Shown: positions 10,501 through 19,600 of the stretch, one piece after another
Numbering within the stretch: position 1 is the stretch's first letter
How the letters are laid out: every line of letters starts with the position of its first letter
Assembly: GCA_965262305.1 (NCBI GenBank)
Contig: CBDHEY010000004.1
Span: 682,001 to 746,000 of the forward strand
DNA from: CBDHEY01 sp965262305
Lineage (GTDB): Bacteria > Pseudomonadota > Gammaproteobacteria > Pseudomonadales > Cellvibrionaceae
Reading direction: 5' to 3'
Length of the DNA stretch: 64,000 nucleotides
Translations under genes and position numbers: made by a program
The notes under the pieces: generated by a model
The model's database searches: none
Seen by the model: the letters and a program-made list of their open reading frames with translations, nothing else
What the model was told of the DNA's origin: nothing

Positions 10501-11097
10501 CCACCGCCAGTATTTGGTGTGAAACTACTTGAGTGGATGGAAGGTCGTGAGGCTGGTTTCCGCTGGGACGGTGGCGCCGCATCGGTAGAAGAGCAAATCC
10601 ACAATGCGTTCCGTGAAGACCACAAGGTTAACCCGAATCACTTACCACCTCGCGTACTTGAAACGATTGTTAACTACACCGAAGTCTTAACCGTGCCTAG
10701 CCGTCGTCCAGCTGTTTATGACGACCCAGCAGTTGCGCGCGGAGATGTGCTCTTTAATGAGATTGGTTGTGCTAACTGTCACTTGCCAGAAGCGAAAACA
10801 CGTTCAGATGCACCTAGTTTTGTTAGAAACATCACTATTCGCCCATACACTGATATGAAAATATGGGATCTGGGTGAAGGCCGCTACAGAACGCCAGCGC
10901 TATGGGGTTTGAGCCACAACCTGACCTTGTTAACTAGTCGTGGGCGAGCAGTGCGTTTTATGCATGATGGTGGATCTAGTACTATCGAAGATGCGATTGG
11001 TCGACACGGTGGATCTGGTTCTTCTTCTAGATCTAACTACAACAGTCTAAGTGGGTCAGATAAAGCTGCTGTTATTAAGTTTATTGAATCACTATAA
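7585..11097 (+). CDS. Secreted multidomain di-haem oxidoreductase-like protein, copy 3
   Basis: 1170 residues from the ATG at 7585, chosen over an in-frame TTG at 7564 because AGGAG sits 7 bases upstream and the signal peptide (ending VVAQ) begins there. Modules: trefoil-like (31-165), secreted repeat of COG4315 type (181-289), short Pro/Thr linker, Cys-rich domain (325-412), two FN3 (413-592), beta-rich region, DHOR-like domain with CGDCH at 950 and CANCH at 1062. It lacks the CBM6/35-like module of copies 2, 4 and 5 and is therefore the shortest complete copy. Its C-terminal half is the closest relative of that of copy 5, with long near-identical DNA stretches (about 10650-10941 against 20253-20544). 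Its role is presumably the same as that of its neighbours, with different polymer binding. Confidence 0.88.
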   Translation: MASQKLSAAGRMMSLAIAGSLSFFGNSVVAQELFYIEHKPTGNKMMVCDGEHGKPVESRPHENLGACVQWEKIPNGDYFHLRSVHANKLIKPDTKDNGSYISIQDNPWKGNWTQWRFEDRGDGFGHIINRGTGKQISLSGKNRAKITSQPISWRGNFTRWRFIPIDGGSIAPSEPAVSIAQDNEFGQFLVGGPDSSQPGFTLYTFANDNGGPSSNCNGRCAEVWPPLLVESRVDLLGDNSLDLGTTIREDGKIQVTFNNEPVYFYEQDKAPGDTVGHNAGGVWFVAQLNGTSTPTPTITPTAQPTSIPTLAPTPGPTPDNPPADGDFCLTLSGDVTHVDLPFRANYHYLCLNGNCQTAQLVDGIWVKNFGTVNASQTYQIKTQLDHSTGECGIVHDLQPGQCVASTCLPPDEEAPTVPSNLRGEGRNGRAVLLNWNASTDNRAVARYEIFRNGTKVADSATTSYSDSGLTEQTSYSYSVRACDAAPNCSEQTVSISVNTGEFVPDTTPPTVPGRPTGEALSQTEISLSWTASTDAEGVVDLYELRRNGRVIASINDTTYEDSGLSTATSYEYDVRARDDSGNWSRFSQVGSLETERPDFSHLDFTTNAHPGNRVGPPPRADRPAALATPVNGAAPAPRGFAFDISGNQLTWRWGSQNYPQGTPGDIGFTRTAGDSDLEMHCSEDGNKTFKMAKLSGSSLTIPCSGNYTYFFRYKHPLALSSLPGTDWLHTALFTIERRVDVTAYTPFTDGSSNWMRWRHPVAHDGCTAAVSDACHNNSLLRVLDRYNIWFEDSPGSVQLNHDVDGGILRVEAARHHAGNSNGQQQFTYNQGTGFGGEFSYGQVIQFELTALAGSQVYNDFSYYTVGLGWGNYGDPRLNMAGRAGTTMIIAGAPGADIYDEQEAIFTQPMVTVHDEGLMNDFIVGHHLFHGIDPNAYLGEHDQVKIGERTCGDCHFRDGRGSEVIQTPRGPRLPPPVFGVKLLEWMEGREAGFRWDGGAASVEEQIHNAFREDHKVNPNHLPPRVLETIVNYTEVLTVPSRRPAVYDDPAVARGDVLFNEIGCANCHLPEAKTRSDAPSFVRNITIRPYTDMKIWDLGEGRYRTPALWGLSHNLTLLTSRGRAVRFMHDGGSSTIEDAIGRHGGSGSSSRSNYNSLSGSDKAAVIKFIESL

Positions 11098-11117
11098 GTT
11101 TGATACACTAGTTATAG

Positions 11118-11150
11118 AACGCTACCTCATATGAGGTAGCGTTTTTTATT
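11118..11150 (+). terminator. Rho-independent terminator of copy 3
   Basis: A perfect palindrome with arms AACGCTACCTC and GAGGTAGCGTT, followed by six T, 20 bases after the stop codon. Confidence 0.92.
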
Positions 11151-11800
11151 TAAAAAATTAATTTTTCCTTAATTTTTCTTTCTTATTTTCTCTTCTAATA
11201 ATCCATCCTACTGGAAAAATTACCGATCACTTATGGCATGTTATGTCACTTTTGTATTGGAGCTTATTACAGGTTTTTTAAAGTCATAAACCTAGATTTT
11301 CTAATCTAGACCAGTCCGATAAAAGTTTCTTTTTTTAATGCTACTTCGAAAATAGACGTAAAAAACCAAAAAATAGTTCGTTTATATATATTGAACAAAT
11401 TTTTTTCGGAGTACGAAACAAGGTTTTTTGAAAAAAAATCTAAGTGTTACCTTTGTGGAATTGCTATATCTTATATGTTCTATTAAATTTTGTAACTCGC
11501 TGTTTTTGAATAATAAAATTTTATCAATCTAATTTTCAAATATTACCGTTGGTATCAAAATAAGAAGTTTGAATAATTATTTCGGTAGGATAAATACGTG
11601 TTTCTTCTTCCATGTTTTCGAACAAATTTTGTTGGCGCTAAAAGCGCTATTTCTCTTTTTGATTCTGTGTTCACATAACACTCCAAGTTATTACATCCAC
11701 TATAAATTAACGCTGAATCTTTGAATGGCTATTTTTTGTTTTTCATATTTTCAGTAAAAAATAATTAAAGTTGAATCAAAGTAATTCACAGGAGATTAAA
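11151..11800 (+). promoter_or_regulatory. Leader of copy 4, duplicated before copy 5
   Basis: 650 AT-rich bases with no gene. From about 11370 it aligns by eye with the leader of copy 5 (16170-16611): shared words include TTCGTTTA, TTTTTTTCGG, GTGTTACCT, GGTATCAAAAT, TTTGAATAATTAT, AGTAGGATAAATAC-like text and TTGGCGCT. The decamer TTCTGTGTTC is at 11663-11672, followed by ACATA. Such conservation in non-coding DNA that is otherwise drifting points to a functional promoter or leader RNA, or to recent duplication. Confidence 0.5.
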
Positions 11801-14800
11801 ATGTTAATCAAGCAGTCTCTCGACACTGCGCGAATAATGAAGTTAGCCATAGCTGGTGTCGCATCATTCGCTATGCAGGCAGTTGTCGCTCAAGATTTGT
11901 TCTTCATAGAACATAAGCCCACTGGTAACAAAATGATGGTTTGTGACGGTGAGCTAGGTAAACCAGTTTCTAGTCGCCCTCATTCTAATTTAGGTGAGTG
12001 TGTTCAATGGGAAAGAATTCAAAATGGTGATTTCTTCCATCTTCGCAGTGTGCATGCCGATAAATTCATTAAGCCAGATACTAACGAAAATGGTTCACCT
12101 ATTTCGATTCAACCAACTGCATGGACAGGTAACTGGACACAGTGGTCTTACGATGATCGAGGCGATGGCTTTGGGCATATTGTTAACCGAGCTACAGGCA
12201 AACTTATTTTCTTAAGCGGAAAAAATCGCGCCAACGTCGCGCAGCAGCCAGCTAGTTGGAGAGGTGATTTTACGCGTTGGGCATTTGTTTCTGTAGAAGG
12301 TAATCAAACGCCTCCCGCAACTCCAAGCTCAACACCAGCACCAACCTGTTCTCCTTTGCCTCCTGTAGTGTCTACTTTTGAAGCAGAATCGGGTCAGATT
12401 TTAGGTGCAGCTCAATTGTTTGATGATGGAGCAGCTTCGGGTGGCCAGGGCATCGCGTTCATAAATACGCAAGATTCTGGTTTCAGTTTGGCAACGAATC
12501 TAAGCTCCGATCTCGATCGTACGATCACGTCTATCAGTGTGCGCTACACTTCAGAGCTATCTGGTAACATCTCCTACCGCATTAATGGCACTGACAGTGG
12601 TAACATTTCATTCGCGTCGACTGGCGCATGGGTTGGTGCATACCAAGATGCTGAAGTTTCAGTCACTGAAGAAACGATCACATCATTTGACATTTTCTTT
12701 GATGCCGGTGATGCTGCAATGAATGTCGATAGCGTGACAATCACGGCTGAGAGTGACTGTTCAGTTACAATCACTCCTTCTCCAACACCTACTGTCACCT
12801 CTACACCGGATGGGTCGACGCCAACTCCAAGTCCTACCCCACAAGCAGGCGATGATGTAGAAATTTCTTCAAATGCACAATTTGGTAACTTCTTAGCAGG
12901 TGGCCCTGGTTCTTCGCAGCCTGGTTTCACGCTCTATACGTTTGCCAATGATAATGGCGGACCAAACAGTAGTTGTAATGGACAATGCGCGGTCGTTTGG
13001 CCACCACTTTTAGTCGAGTCAGCTAATGATTTATCTGGTCCTAATTCACTGAATCTTGGAACCTCAACAAGAACAGACGGAACTATACAAGTTACCTACA
13101 ATAACGAGCCACTTTATTTCTACAATCAAGATAATGCTCCTGGTGATACAAACGGTCACAATGCGGGCGGCGTTTGGTTTGTTGCCGTTGTAGACAGTGG
13201 TTCTACACCGACCCCTGCTCCTACTCCGAGCTCCACACCGGTTATTATTACTCCTCCGCCAACACCGACTCCTGCACCAACCCCAGGTGGCCCTGGCGCT
13301 GATGGTGATTTTTGTTTGACGCTAAATGGTGATGTCACTCACGTCGACTTGCCTTTCCGTGCTAACTACAGCTTCTTGTGCTTGAACGGTAGTTGCCAGC
13401 CAGCTAGCCTGAATGACGGTGTTTGGGTACGAAGTTTTGGTGCAGTGAACGCTAGCCAAACGTATGAAATTAAAACACAGATTGATCATTCTACTGGTGA
13501 GTGTGGCATTACCCATAACGTACAACCCGGTCAGTGTGTTGCGTCTACCTGTTTACCGCCAGATGAAGAAGCGCCAACTGTTCCGACTAACTTGCAGGGT
13601 GAAGGGCGTAATGGCCGGGCTGCATTACTTAGCTGGAACGCGTCAACGGACAACCGCGCGGTCGCGAAATATGAAATTTTCCGTGATGGCTCTAAAGTAG
13701 GTGAGTCAAGAACCACTTCTTACAGTGATTCTGGATTAAACGAACAAACTACATACAGTTATGCGGTTAGCGCTTGTGATTCAGCACCTAACTGTTCCGC
13801 ACAAACTAGCTCCATTTCAATTAACACTGGCGTATTCGTTCCTGATACCACACCGCCAACTGTTCCTGGACGTCCAACGGGCGAAGCGCTTAGTGAAACT
13901 GAAATCTCTGTAAATTGGGCCGCGTCAACAGACGCCGAAGGCGTAGTGGATCTTTATGAGCTTCGTCGAAATGGAAGTGTTATCGCGAGCTTTAATGGCA
14001 CAAGTTATGAAGATTCTGGGCTCTCCACAGCGACTTCCTACAACTATGACGTGCGTGCGCGTGATGACTCTGGCAACTGGTCTGGCTTTTCCCAAGTTGG
14101 GGCAATAGAAACTGATCGTCCAGACTTCAGTTATCTTGATTTCACTACCGCATCGCATCCTGGTAAACGCATTGGACCTGCTCCTCGTTCTGATCGACCT
14201 GATGCCTTGGCTACACCCGTGAATGGTGCTCAACCTACTCGACTAGGATTTGCTTTCGATATTTCTGGCAACCAGCTTACTTGGCGCTGGGGGCCTGAAA
14301 TGTTCACGCCAAATGATGGTAATGTGCAACAGGTTCGTACGGTAGGTGATTCAGATCTAGAAATGCATTGTTCTGAAGATGACAATAAAACCTTTAAAGT
14401 GGCGAAATTGTCTAATAGTACTTTAACGATTCCTTGTGAGGGTGTTTACACCTACTGGTTCCGTTACAAACATCCGCTACCACTGAGCAGTTTGGCGGGA
14501 ACAGAGTGGATTCACACTGGATTATTTACTACTGCAAGACGCATTGATGTTAACAACTATACGCCATTTACTGATGGTTCTTCGAACTGGATGCGATGGA
14601 GACATCCTGTGGCTCATGATGGTTGTACCGCGGCTGTATCTAATGCCTGTCATAACAATGGCTTCTTGAATAAGCTAGATCGTTACAATATTTGGTTCGA
14701 CGACTCTCCTGGAAACGTTTCCCTTGGTCATAACGTAGATGGCGGTATTTTGCGTGCAGAAGCAATGCGCTGGCATGGTGGAAATAGTAATGGTCAACAG

Positions 14801-15850
14801 CAATTTGTATTCAACCAAGGCACCGGTTTTGGTAATGCATTTAGTTATGGTCAGGTAATTCAATTCGAATTAACCGCGTTGGCGGGTTCACAGGTTTACA
14901 ACGACTTTTCCTACTACACAGTGGGTCTTGGTTGGGGTAATTATGGTGACCCAAGATTGAATATGGCGGGTCGTGCGGGTACCACCATGATTATTGCGGG
15001 TGCTCCAGGTTCAGATATCTATAATGAGCAAGAGGCGATATTCACCCAGCCATTAGTGACCGTACATGATGAAGGTATGATGAATGACTTCATTGTGGGA
15101 CATCATCTTTTCCATGGCATAGATCCAACAATTGAACGCCCAGAGAATGCACCGCATGATTCAGTGAAGATTGGTACGCGCACCTGTGGTGATTGTCACT
15201 TCCGTGATGGTCGTGGATCCGAAGTGATTCAAACTCCACGTGGTCCACGTTTACCACCACCAGTATATGGAACTACATTGCTAGAGTGGATGGAAGGCCG
15301 CGAGGCTGGGTTCCGTTGGGATGGCGGGGTTGCTACTGTGAAGGAACAAATTCACAATGCATTCCGTGAAGATCATGGCGTTAACCCAAATCACTTGCCG
15401 CCAGAAGTTTTGAATGCGATTGAAACCTACACTGAAGTGTTGACCGTGCCTAGCCGTCGTCCAGCTGTTTATGACGACCCGGCAGTTGCACGAGGTGACG
15501 TGGTCTTTAACGAAATTGGTTGTGCTAACTGTCACCAACCAGTGGCACGCACTCGTTCAGATGCACCATCTCATTTACGTGACATCACTATTCGACCCTA
15601 TACCGATATGAAAATATGGGATTTGGGTGAAGGTCGTTACAGAACCCCAGCACTATGGGGTTTGAGCCACAACCTGACCTTGTTAACTAGTCGCGGACGC
15701 GCAGTGCGTTACATGCATGATGGGGGATCAAGTTCCATCGATGCTGCGATTGGACGACATGGTGGTTCTGGCACGTCTTCACGAGCTAACTACAATGCGT
15801 TAAGTGGCTCAGATAAAACTGCTGTCGTTAAGTTTATCGAATCGCTATAG
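11801..15850 (+). CDS. Secreted multidomain di-haem oxidoreductase-like protein, copy 4
   Basis: 1349 residues from the ATG at 11801 (AGGAG 8 bases upstream; an in-frame TTG at 11771 precedes the ribosome site and is rejected). Signal peptide ends VVAQ. Modules: trefoil-like (32-165), Pro/Thr linker, CBM6/35-like (188-318), linker, COG4315-type secreted repeat (354-463), a longer Pro/Thr linker (467-497), Cys-rich domain (500-587), two FN3 (588-770), beta-rich region, DHOR-like domain with CGDCH at 1129 and CANCH at 1241. The CBM-like module comes before the secreted repeat, the reverse of copy 2. Bases 12335-14088 are almost identical to 17191-18944 in copy 5. Expected location is periplasmic or extracellular; reaction unknown. 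Confidence 0.88.
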   Translation: MLIKQSLDTARIMKLAIAGVASFAMQAVVAQDLFFIEHKPTGNKMMVCDGELGKPVSSRPHSNLGECVQWERIQNGDFFHLRSVHADKFIKPDTNENGSPISIQPTAWTGNWTQWSYDDRGDGFGHIVNRATGKLIFLSGKNRANVAQQPASWRGDFTRWAFVSVEGNQTPPATPSSTPAPTCSPLPPVVSTFEAESGQILGAAQLFDDGAASGGQGIAFINTQDSGFSLATNLSSDLDRTITSISVRYTSELSGNISYRINGTDSGNISFASTGAWVGAYQDAEVSVTEETITSFDIFFDAGDAAMNVDSVTITAESDCSVTITPSPTPTVTSTPDGSTPTPSPTPQAGDDVEISSNAQFGNFLAGGPGSSQPGFTLYTFANDNGGPNSSCNGQCAVVWPPLLVESANDLSGPNSLNLGTSTRTDGTIQVTYNNEPLYFYNQDNAPGDTNGHNAGGVWFVAVVDSGSTPTPAPTPSSTPVIITPPPTPTPAPTPGGPGADGDFCLTLNGDVTHVDLPFRANYSFLCLNGSCQPASLNDGVWVRSFGAVNASQTYEIKTQIDHSTGECGITHNVQPGQCVASTCLPPDEEAPTVPTNLQGEGRNGRAALLSWNASTDNRAVAKYEIFRDGSKVGESRTTSYSDSGLNEQTTYSYAVSACDSAPNCSAQTSSISINTGVFVPDTTPPTVPGRPTGEALSETEISVNWAASTDAEGVVDLYELRRNGSVIASFNGTSYEDSGLSTATSYNYDVRARDDSGNWSGFSQVGAIETDRPDFSYLDFTTASHPGKRIGPAPRSDRPDALATPVNGAQPTRLGFAFDISGNQLTWRWGPEMFTPNDGNVQQVRTVGDSDLEMHCSEDDNKTFKVAKLSNSTLTIPCEGVYTYWFRYKHPLPLSSLAGTEWIHTGLFTTARRIDVNNYTPFTDGSSNWMRWRHPVAHDGCTAAVSNACHNNGFLNKLDRYNIWFDDSPGNVSLGHNVDGGILRAEAMRWHGGNSNGQQQFVFNQGTGFGNAFSYGQVIQFELTALAGSQVYNDFSYYTVGLGWGNYGDPRLNMAGRAGTTMIIAGAPGSDIYNEQEAIFTQPLVTVHDEGMMNDFIVGHHLFHGIDPTIERPENAPHDSVKIGTRTCGDCHFRDGRGSEVIQTPRGPRLPPPVYGTTLLEWMEGREAGFRWDGGVATVKEQIHNAFREDHGVNPNHLPPEVLNAIETYTEVLTVPSRRPAVYDDPAVARGDVVFNEIGCANCHQPVARTRSDAPSHLRDITIRPYTDMKIWDLGEGRYRTPALWGLSHNLTLLTSRGRAVRYMHDGGSSSIDAAIGRHGGSGTSSRANYNALSGSDKTAVVKFIESL
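12335..14088 (+). repeat. 1.75-kb near-identical direct repeat, unit A
   Basis: Covers the CBM-like, secreted-repeat, Cys-rich and FN3 modules of copy 4 and matches 17191-18944 at a constant offset of 4856 bases. In the last 880 bases I see only about five single-base differences, mostly silent, while the short linker near 12755-12830 and a patch near 13010-13090 differ more. Homology becomes weaker abruptly at the end of the second FN3 domain. Confidence 0.85.
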
Positions 15851-15861
15851 ATTGTTGATTT

Positions 15862-15893
15862 CAAAACACCGCCTCGTAAGAGGTGGTGTTTTG
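15862..15893 (+). terminator. Hairpin terminator candidate of copy 4
   Basis: A 14-bp stem (CAAAACACCGCCTC / GAGGTGGTGTTTTG, one G-T pair) with a GTAA tetraloop, 11 bases after the stop. The tail is only weakly T-rich. Confidence 0.7.
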
Positions 15894-16611
15894 ATGCTTT
15901 ATAGATCCAATAAGATAATTTCTAGATTAGATTTTAAGCCTTTTAGTTAAATGATCAGCATTAATTGTTGAGGTGGGCAAGGTATAGAGCTCATTATCGA
16001 AGTCTTTTTATTGCTCAAAAAATTACCAATATTTTTAACCTACCGCTAGAAAAATGACGAGATTATGTTTAATCGCCTATAGCGTTTTAATCTTAGATCT
16101 TCCTAAATTAGAACATGTGAGCTTATTGTGTTGTTTTAGGGATTACATCGAAAATTTACTCAAAATTGTTGAAAATTGGTTCGTTTAAAATAATAGAACA
16201 ATTTTTTTTCGGCGTACGAATCTTTTATTTGAAAAAACAGGAGTGTTACCTCTAGCAAGATGTTACCTTGTTTATTTTTTTTAAGTATAGCTAACTAGCT
16301 GTTTTTTAAGTTGTTTCTGTTTATTATATTTTGATCGAATATTTTGATATTACCTTTGGTATCAAAATTTGAGGTTTGAATAATTATCGCAGTAGGATAA
16401 ATACCTGTTTTTCTTCCACAATCTTCGAACCACTTTTTTTGGCGCTTTAATGCTCTTTTTCTCGTTCTAATTCTGTGTTCACATATAAACCTGAATTTTT
16501 ATATCTAATATGAAAAACAAAACTGAATTTCTAAATGACCATATTTTAGTTGTTCAATTTTTAGAAAAATAATTAACGTTGAATCAAGTTGTGAATTCAC
16601 AGGAGAATAAA
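15894..16611 (+). promoter_or_regulatory. Leader of copy 5
   Basis: About 720 bases, no gene. The distal half (16170-16611) is a diverged duplicate of the copy 4 leader. TTCTGTGTTCACATA is at 16471-16485, 131 bases before the ATG, and TCACAGGAGA precedes the start. The proximal half (15894-16150) shows nothing recognisable. Confidence 0.5.
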
Positions 16612-19600
16612 ATGTTATTTAAGCAGTCTCTCGGCACTGCGCGAATCTTGAAGCTTGCGGTAGCAGGTGCAGCTTCATTCGCTATGCAGGCAGTTGTCGC
16701 TCAAGATTTGTTCTTCATAGAACATAAGCCCACTGGTAACAAAATGATGGTTTGTGACGGTGAGTTAGGAAAGCCCGTTACTAGTCGTCCCCATTCAAAT
16801 CAAGGCGCATGTGTTCAGTGGGAGAGAATCCAAAATGGTGATTTCTTCCACCTTCGTAGTGTTCATGCTGATAAATTTATCAAGCCAGATACGAATGCCA
16901 ACGGTTCACCAATTTCGATTCAGCCGAGTACCTGGACTGGTAACTGGACACAGTGGTCTTACGATGATCGTGGCGATGGCTTCGGACATATCGTTAACCG
17001 AGCTACTGGCAAGTTAATTTTCTTAAGCGGTAAAGACCGCGCCAACGTTGCACAGCAGCCAGCTAGTTGGAGAGGTGATTTCACACGTTGGGCGTTCGTT
17101 CCTGTAGGTGGTGACCCAATTCCTACCCCAACAGCAGATGATCCTATTATTACCCCAACAATTACGCCTAGTGCGACTCCCAGGGCGACTCCAGCACCAA
17201 CCTGTTCTCCTTTGCCTCCTGTAGTGTCTACTTTTGAAGCAGAATCGGGTCAGATTTTAGGTGCAGCTCAATTGTTTGATGATGGAGCAGCTTCGGGTGG
17301 CCAGGGCATTGCGTTCATAAATACGCAAGATTCTGGTTTCAGTTTGGCAACGAATCTAAGCTCCGATCTCGATCGTACGATCACGTCTATCAGTGTGCGC
17401 TACACTTCAGAGCTATCTGGTAACATCTCCTACCGCATTAATGGCACTGACAGTGGTAACATTTCATTCGCGTCGACTGGCGCATGGGTTGGTGCATACC
17501 AAGATGCTGAGGTTTCAGTCACTGAAGAAACGATCACATCATTTGATATTTTCTTTGATGCCGGTGATGCTGCAATGAATGTCGATAGTGTGACAATCAC
17601 GGCTGAGAGCAATTGCTTAGTTTCCAATACCCCAGCCCCTATTCCAACAGCAACTTCGACCCCAAGTGGATCGACGCCAACTCCAAGCCCTACTCCACAA
17701 GCAGGCGATGATGTAGAAATTTCTTCAAATGCACAGTTTGGTAACTTCTTAGCAGGTGGCCCTGGTTCTTCGCAGCCTGGTTTCACGCTCTATACGTTTG
17801 CCAATGATAATGGCGGACCAAACAGTAGTTGTAATGGACAATGCGCGGTCGTTTGGCCACCGTTATTGGTTGATTCAGTGAGTGACTTGGCAGGCCCTAA
17901 CTCACTCAATTTGGGTACAACCCGACGCACTGACGGCAGCTTACAGGTTACCTACAATAACGAGCCACTTTATTTCTACAACCAAGATAATGCTCCTGGT
18001 GATACAAACGGTCACAATGCGGGCGGCGTTTGGTTTGTTGCCGTTGTAGACAGTGGTTCTACACCGACCCCTGCTCCTACTCCGAGCTCCACACCGGTTA
18101 TTGTTACTCCTCCGCCAACACCGACTCCTGCACCAACCCCAGGTGGTCCTGGCGCTGATGGTGATTTTTGTTTGACGCTAAATGGTGATGTCACTCACGT
18201 CGACTTGCCTTTCCGTGCTAACTACAGCTTCTTGTGCTTGAACGGTAGTTGCCAGCCAGCTAGCCTGAATGACGGTGTTTGGGTACGAAGTTTTGGTGCA
18301 GTGAACGCTAGCCAAACGTATGAAATTAAAACACAGATTGATCATTCTACTGGTGAGTGTGGCATTACCCATAACGTACAACCCGGTCAGTGTGTTGCGT
18401 CTACCTGTTTACCGCCAGATGAAGAAGCGCCAACTGTTCCGACTAACTTGCAGGGTGAAGGGCGTAATGGCCGGGCTGCATTACTTAGCTGGAACGCGTC
18501 AACGGACAACCGCGCGGTCGCGAAATATGAAATTTTCCGTGATGGTTCTAAAGTAGGTGAGTCAAGAACCACTTCTTACAGTGATTCTGGATTAAACGAA
18601 CAAACTACATACAGTTATGCGGTTAGCGCTTGTGATTCAGCACCTAACTGTTCCGCACAAACTAGCTCCATTTCAATTAACACTGGCGTATTCGTTCCTG
18701 ATACCACACCGCCAACTGTTCCTGGACGTCCAACGGGCGAAGCGCTAAGTGAAACTGAAATCTCTGTAAATTGGGCCGCGTCAACAGACGCCGAAGGCGT
18801 AGTGGATCTTTATGAGCTTCGTCGAAATGGAAGTGTTATCGCGAGCTTTAATGGCACAAGTTATGAAGATTCTGGGCTCTCCACAGCGACTTCCTACAAC
18901 TACGACGTGCGTGCGCGTGATGACTCTGGCAACTGGTCTGGCTTCTCTCCAATCGGCACTTTAGAAACAGAGCGTCCAGATTTCAGTAATTTAGATTTCA
19001 CTACCAATGCCCACCCCGGCGATCGTGTTGGTCCACCGCCACGTGCAGATCGACCTGATGCCTTGGCGACACCCGTAAATGGTGCTGCGCCTTCGGCTCG
19101 CGGTTTTGCATTTGATATCGATGGTGACCAGCTTACTTGGCGCTGGGGTCCACAGAATTATCCTCAAGGAACACCTGGTGATATAGGTTTCACTCGAACA
19201 GCTGGCGACTCTGGTCTAGAGATGCATTGTTCTGAAGATGGAAATAGAACCTTTAAAATGGCGAAATTGTCCAACAGCAACTTAACTATTCCTTGTTCTG
19301 GAAGTTATACGTATTTCTTCCGCTACAAGCATCCATTGCCGATGAGTAGCTTGCCTGGTACCGATTGGATACACACAGCTTTATTTACTATCGATCGTCG
19401 TGTCGATGTAAATAACTACACGTCTTTTGTTGATGGTTCATCAAACTGGATGCGTTGGAGACACCCCGTAGCTCACGATGGATGTACTGCAGCAGTTTCG
19501 GATGCGTGTCATAACAACAGCTTGTTGCGCGTACTGGATCGTTACAATATTTGGTTCAATGACTCTCCTGGAAATGTTCAAATGAACCATGATGTTGATG

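Noticed and set aside
12574..12930. 118-codon open frame antisense to copy 4, mirrored at 17430-17786 in copy 5
   Set aside because: It is conserved only because the sense DNA is a recent duplicate; no ribosome site, composition of a shadow frame, sense strand clearly coding.
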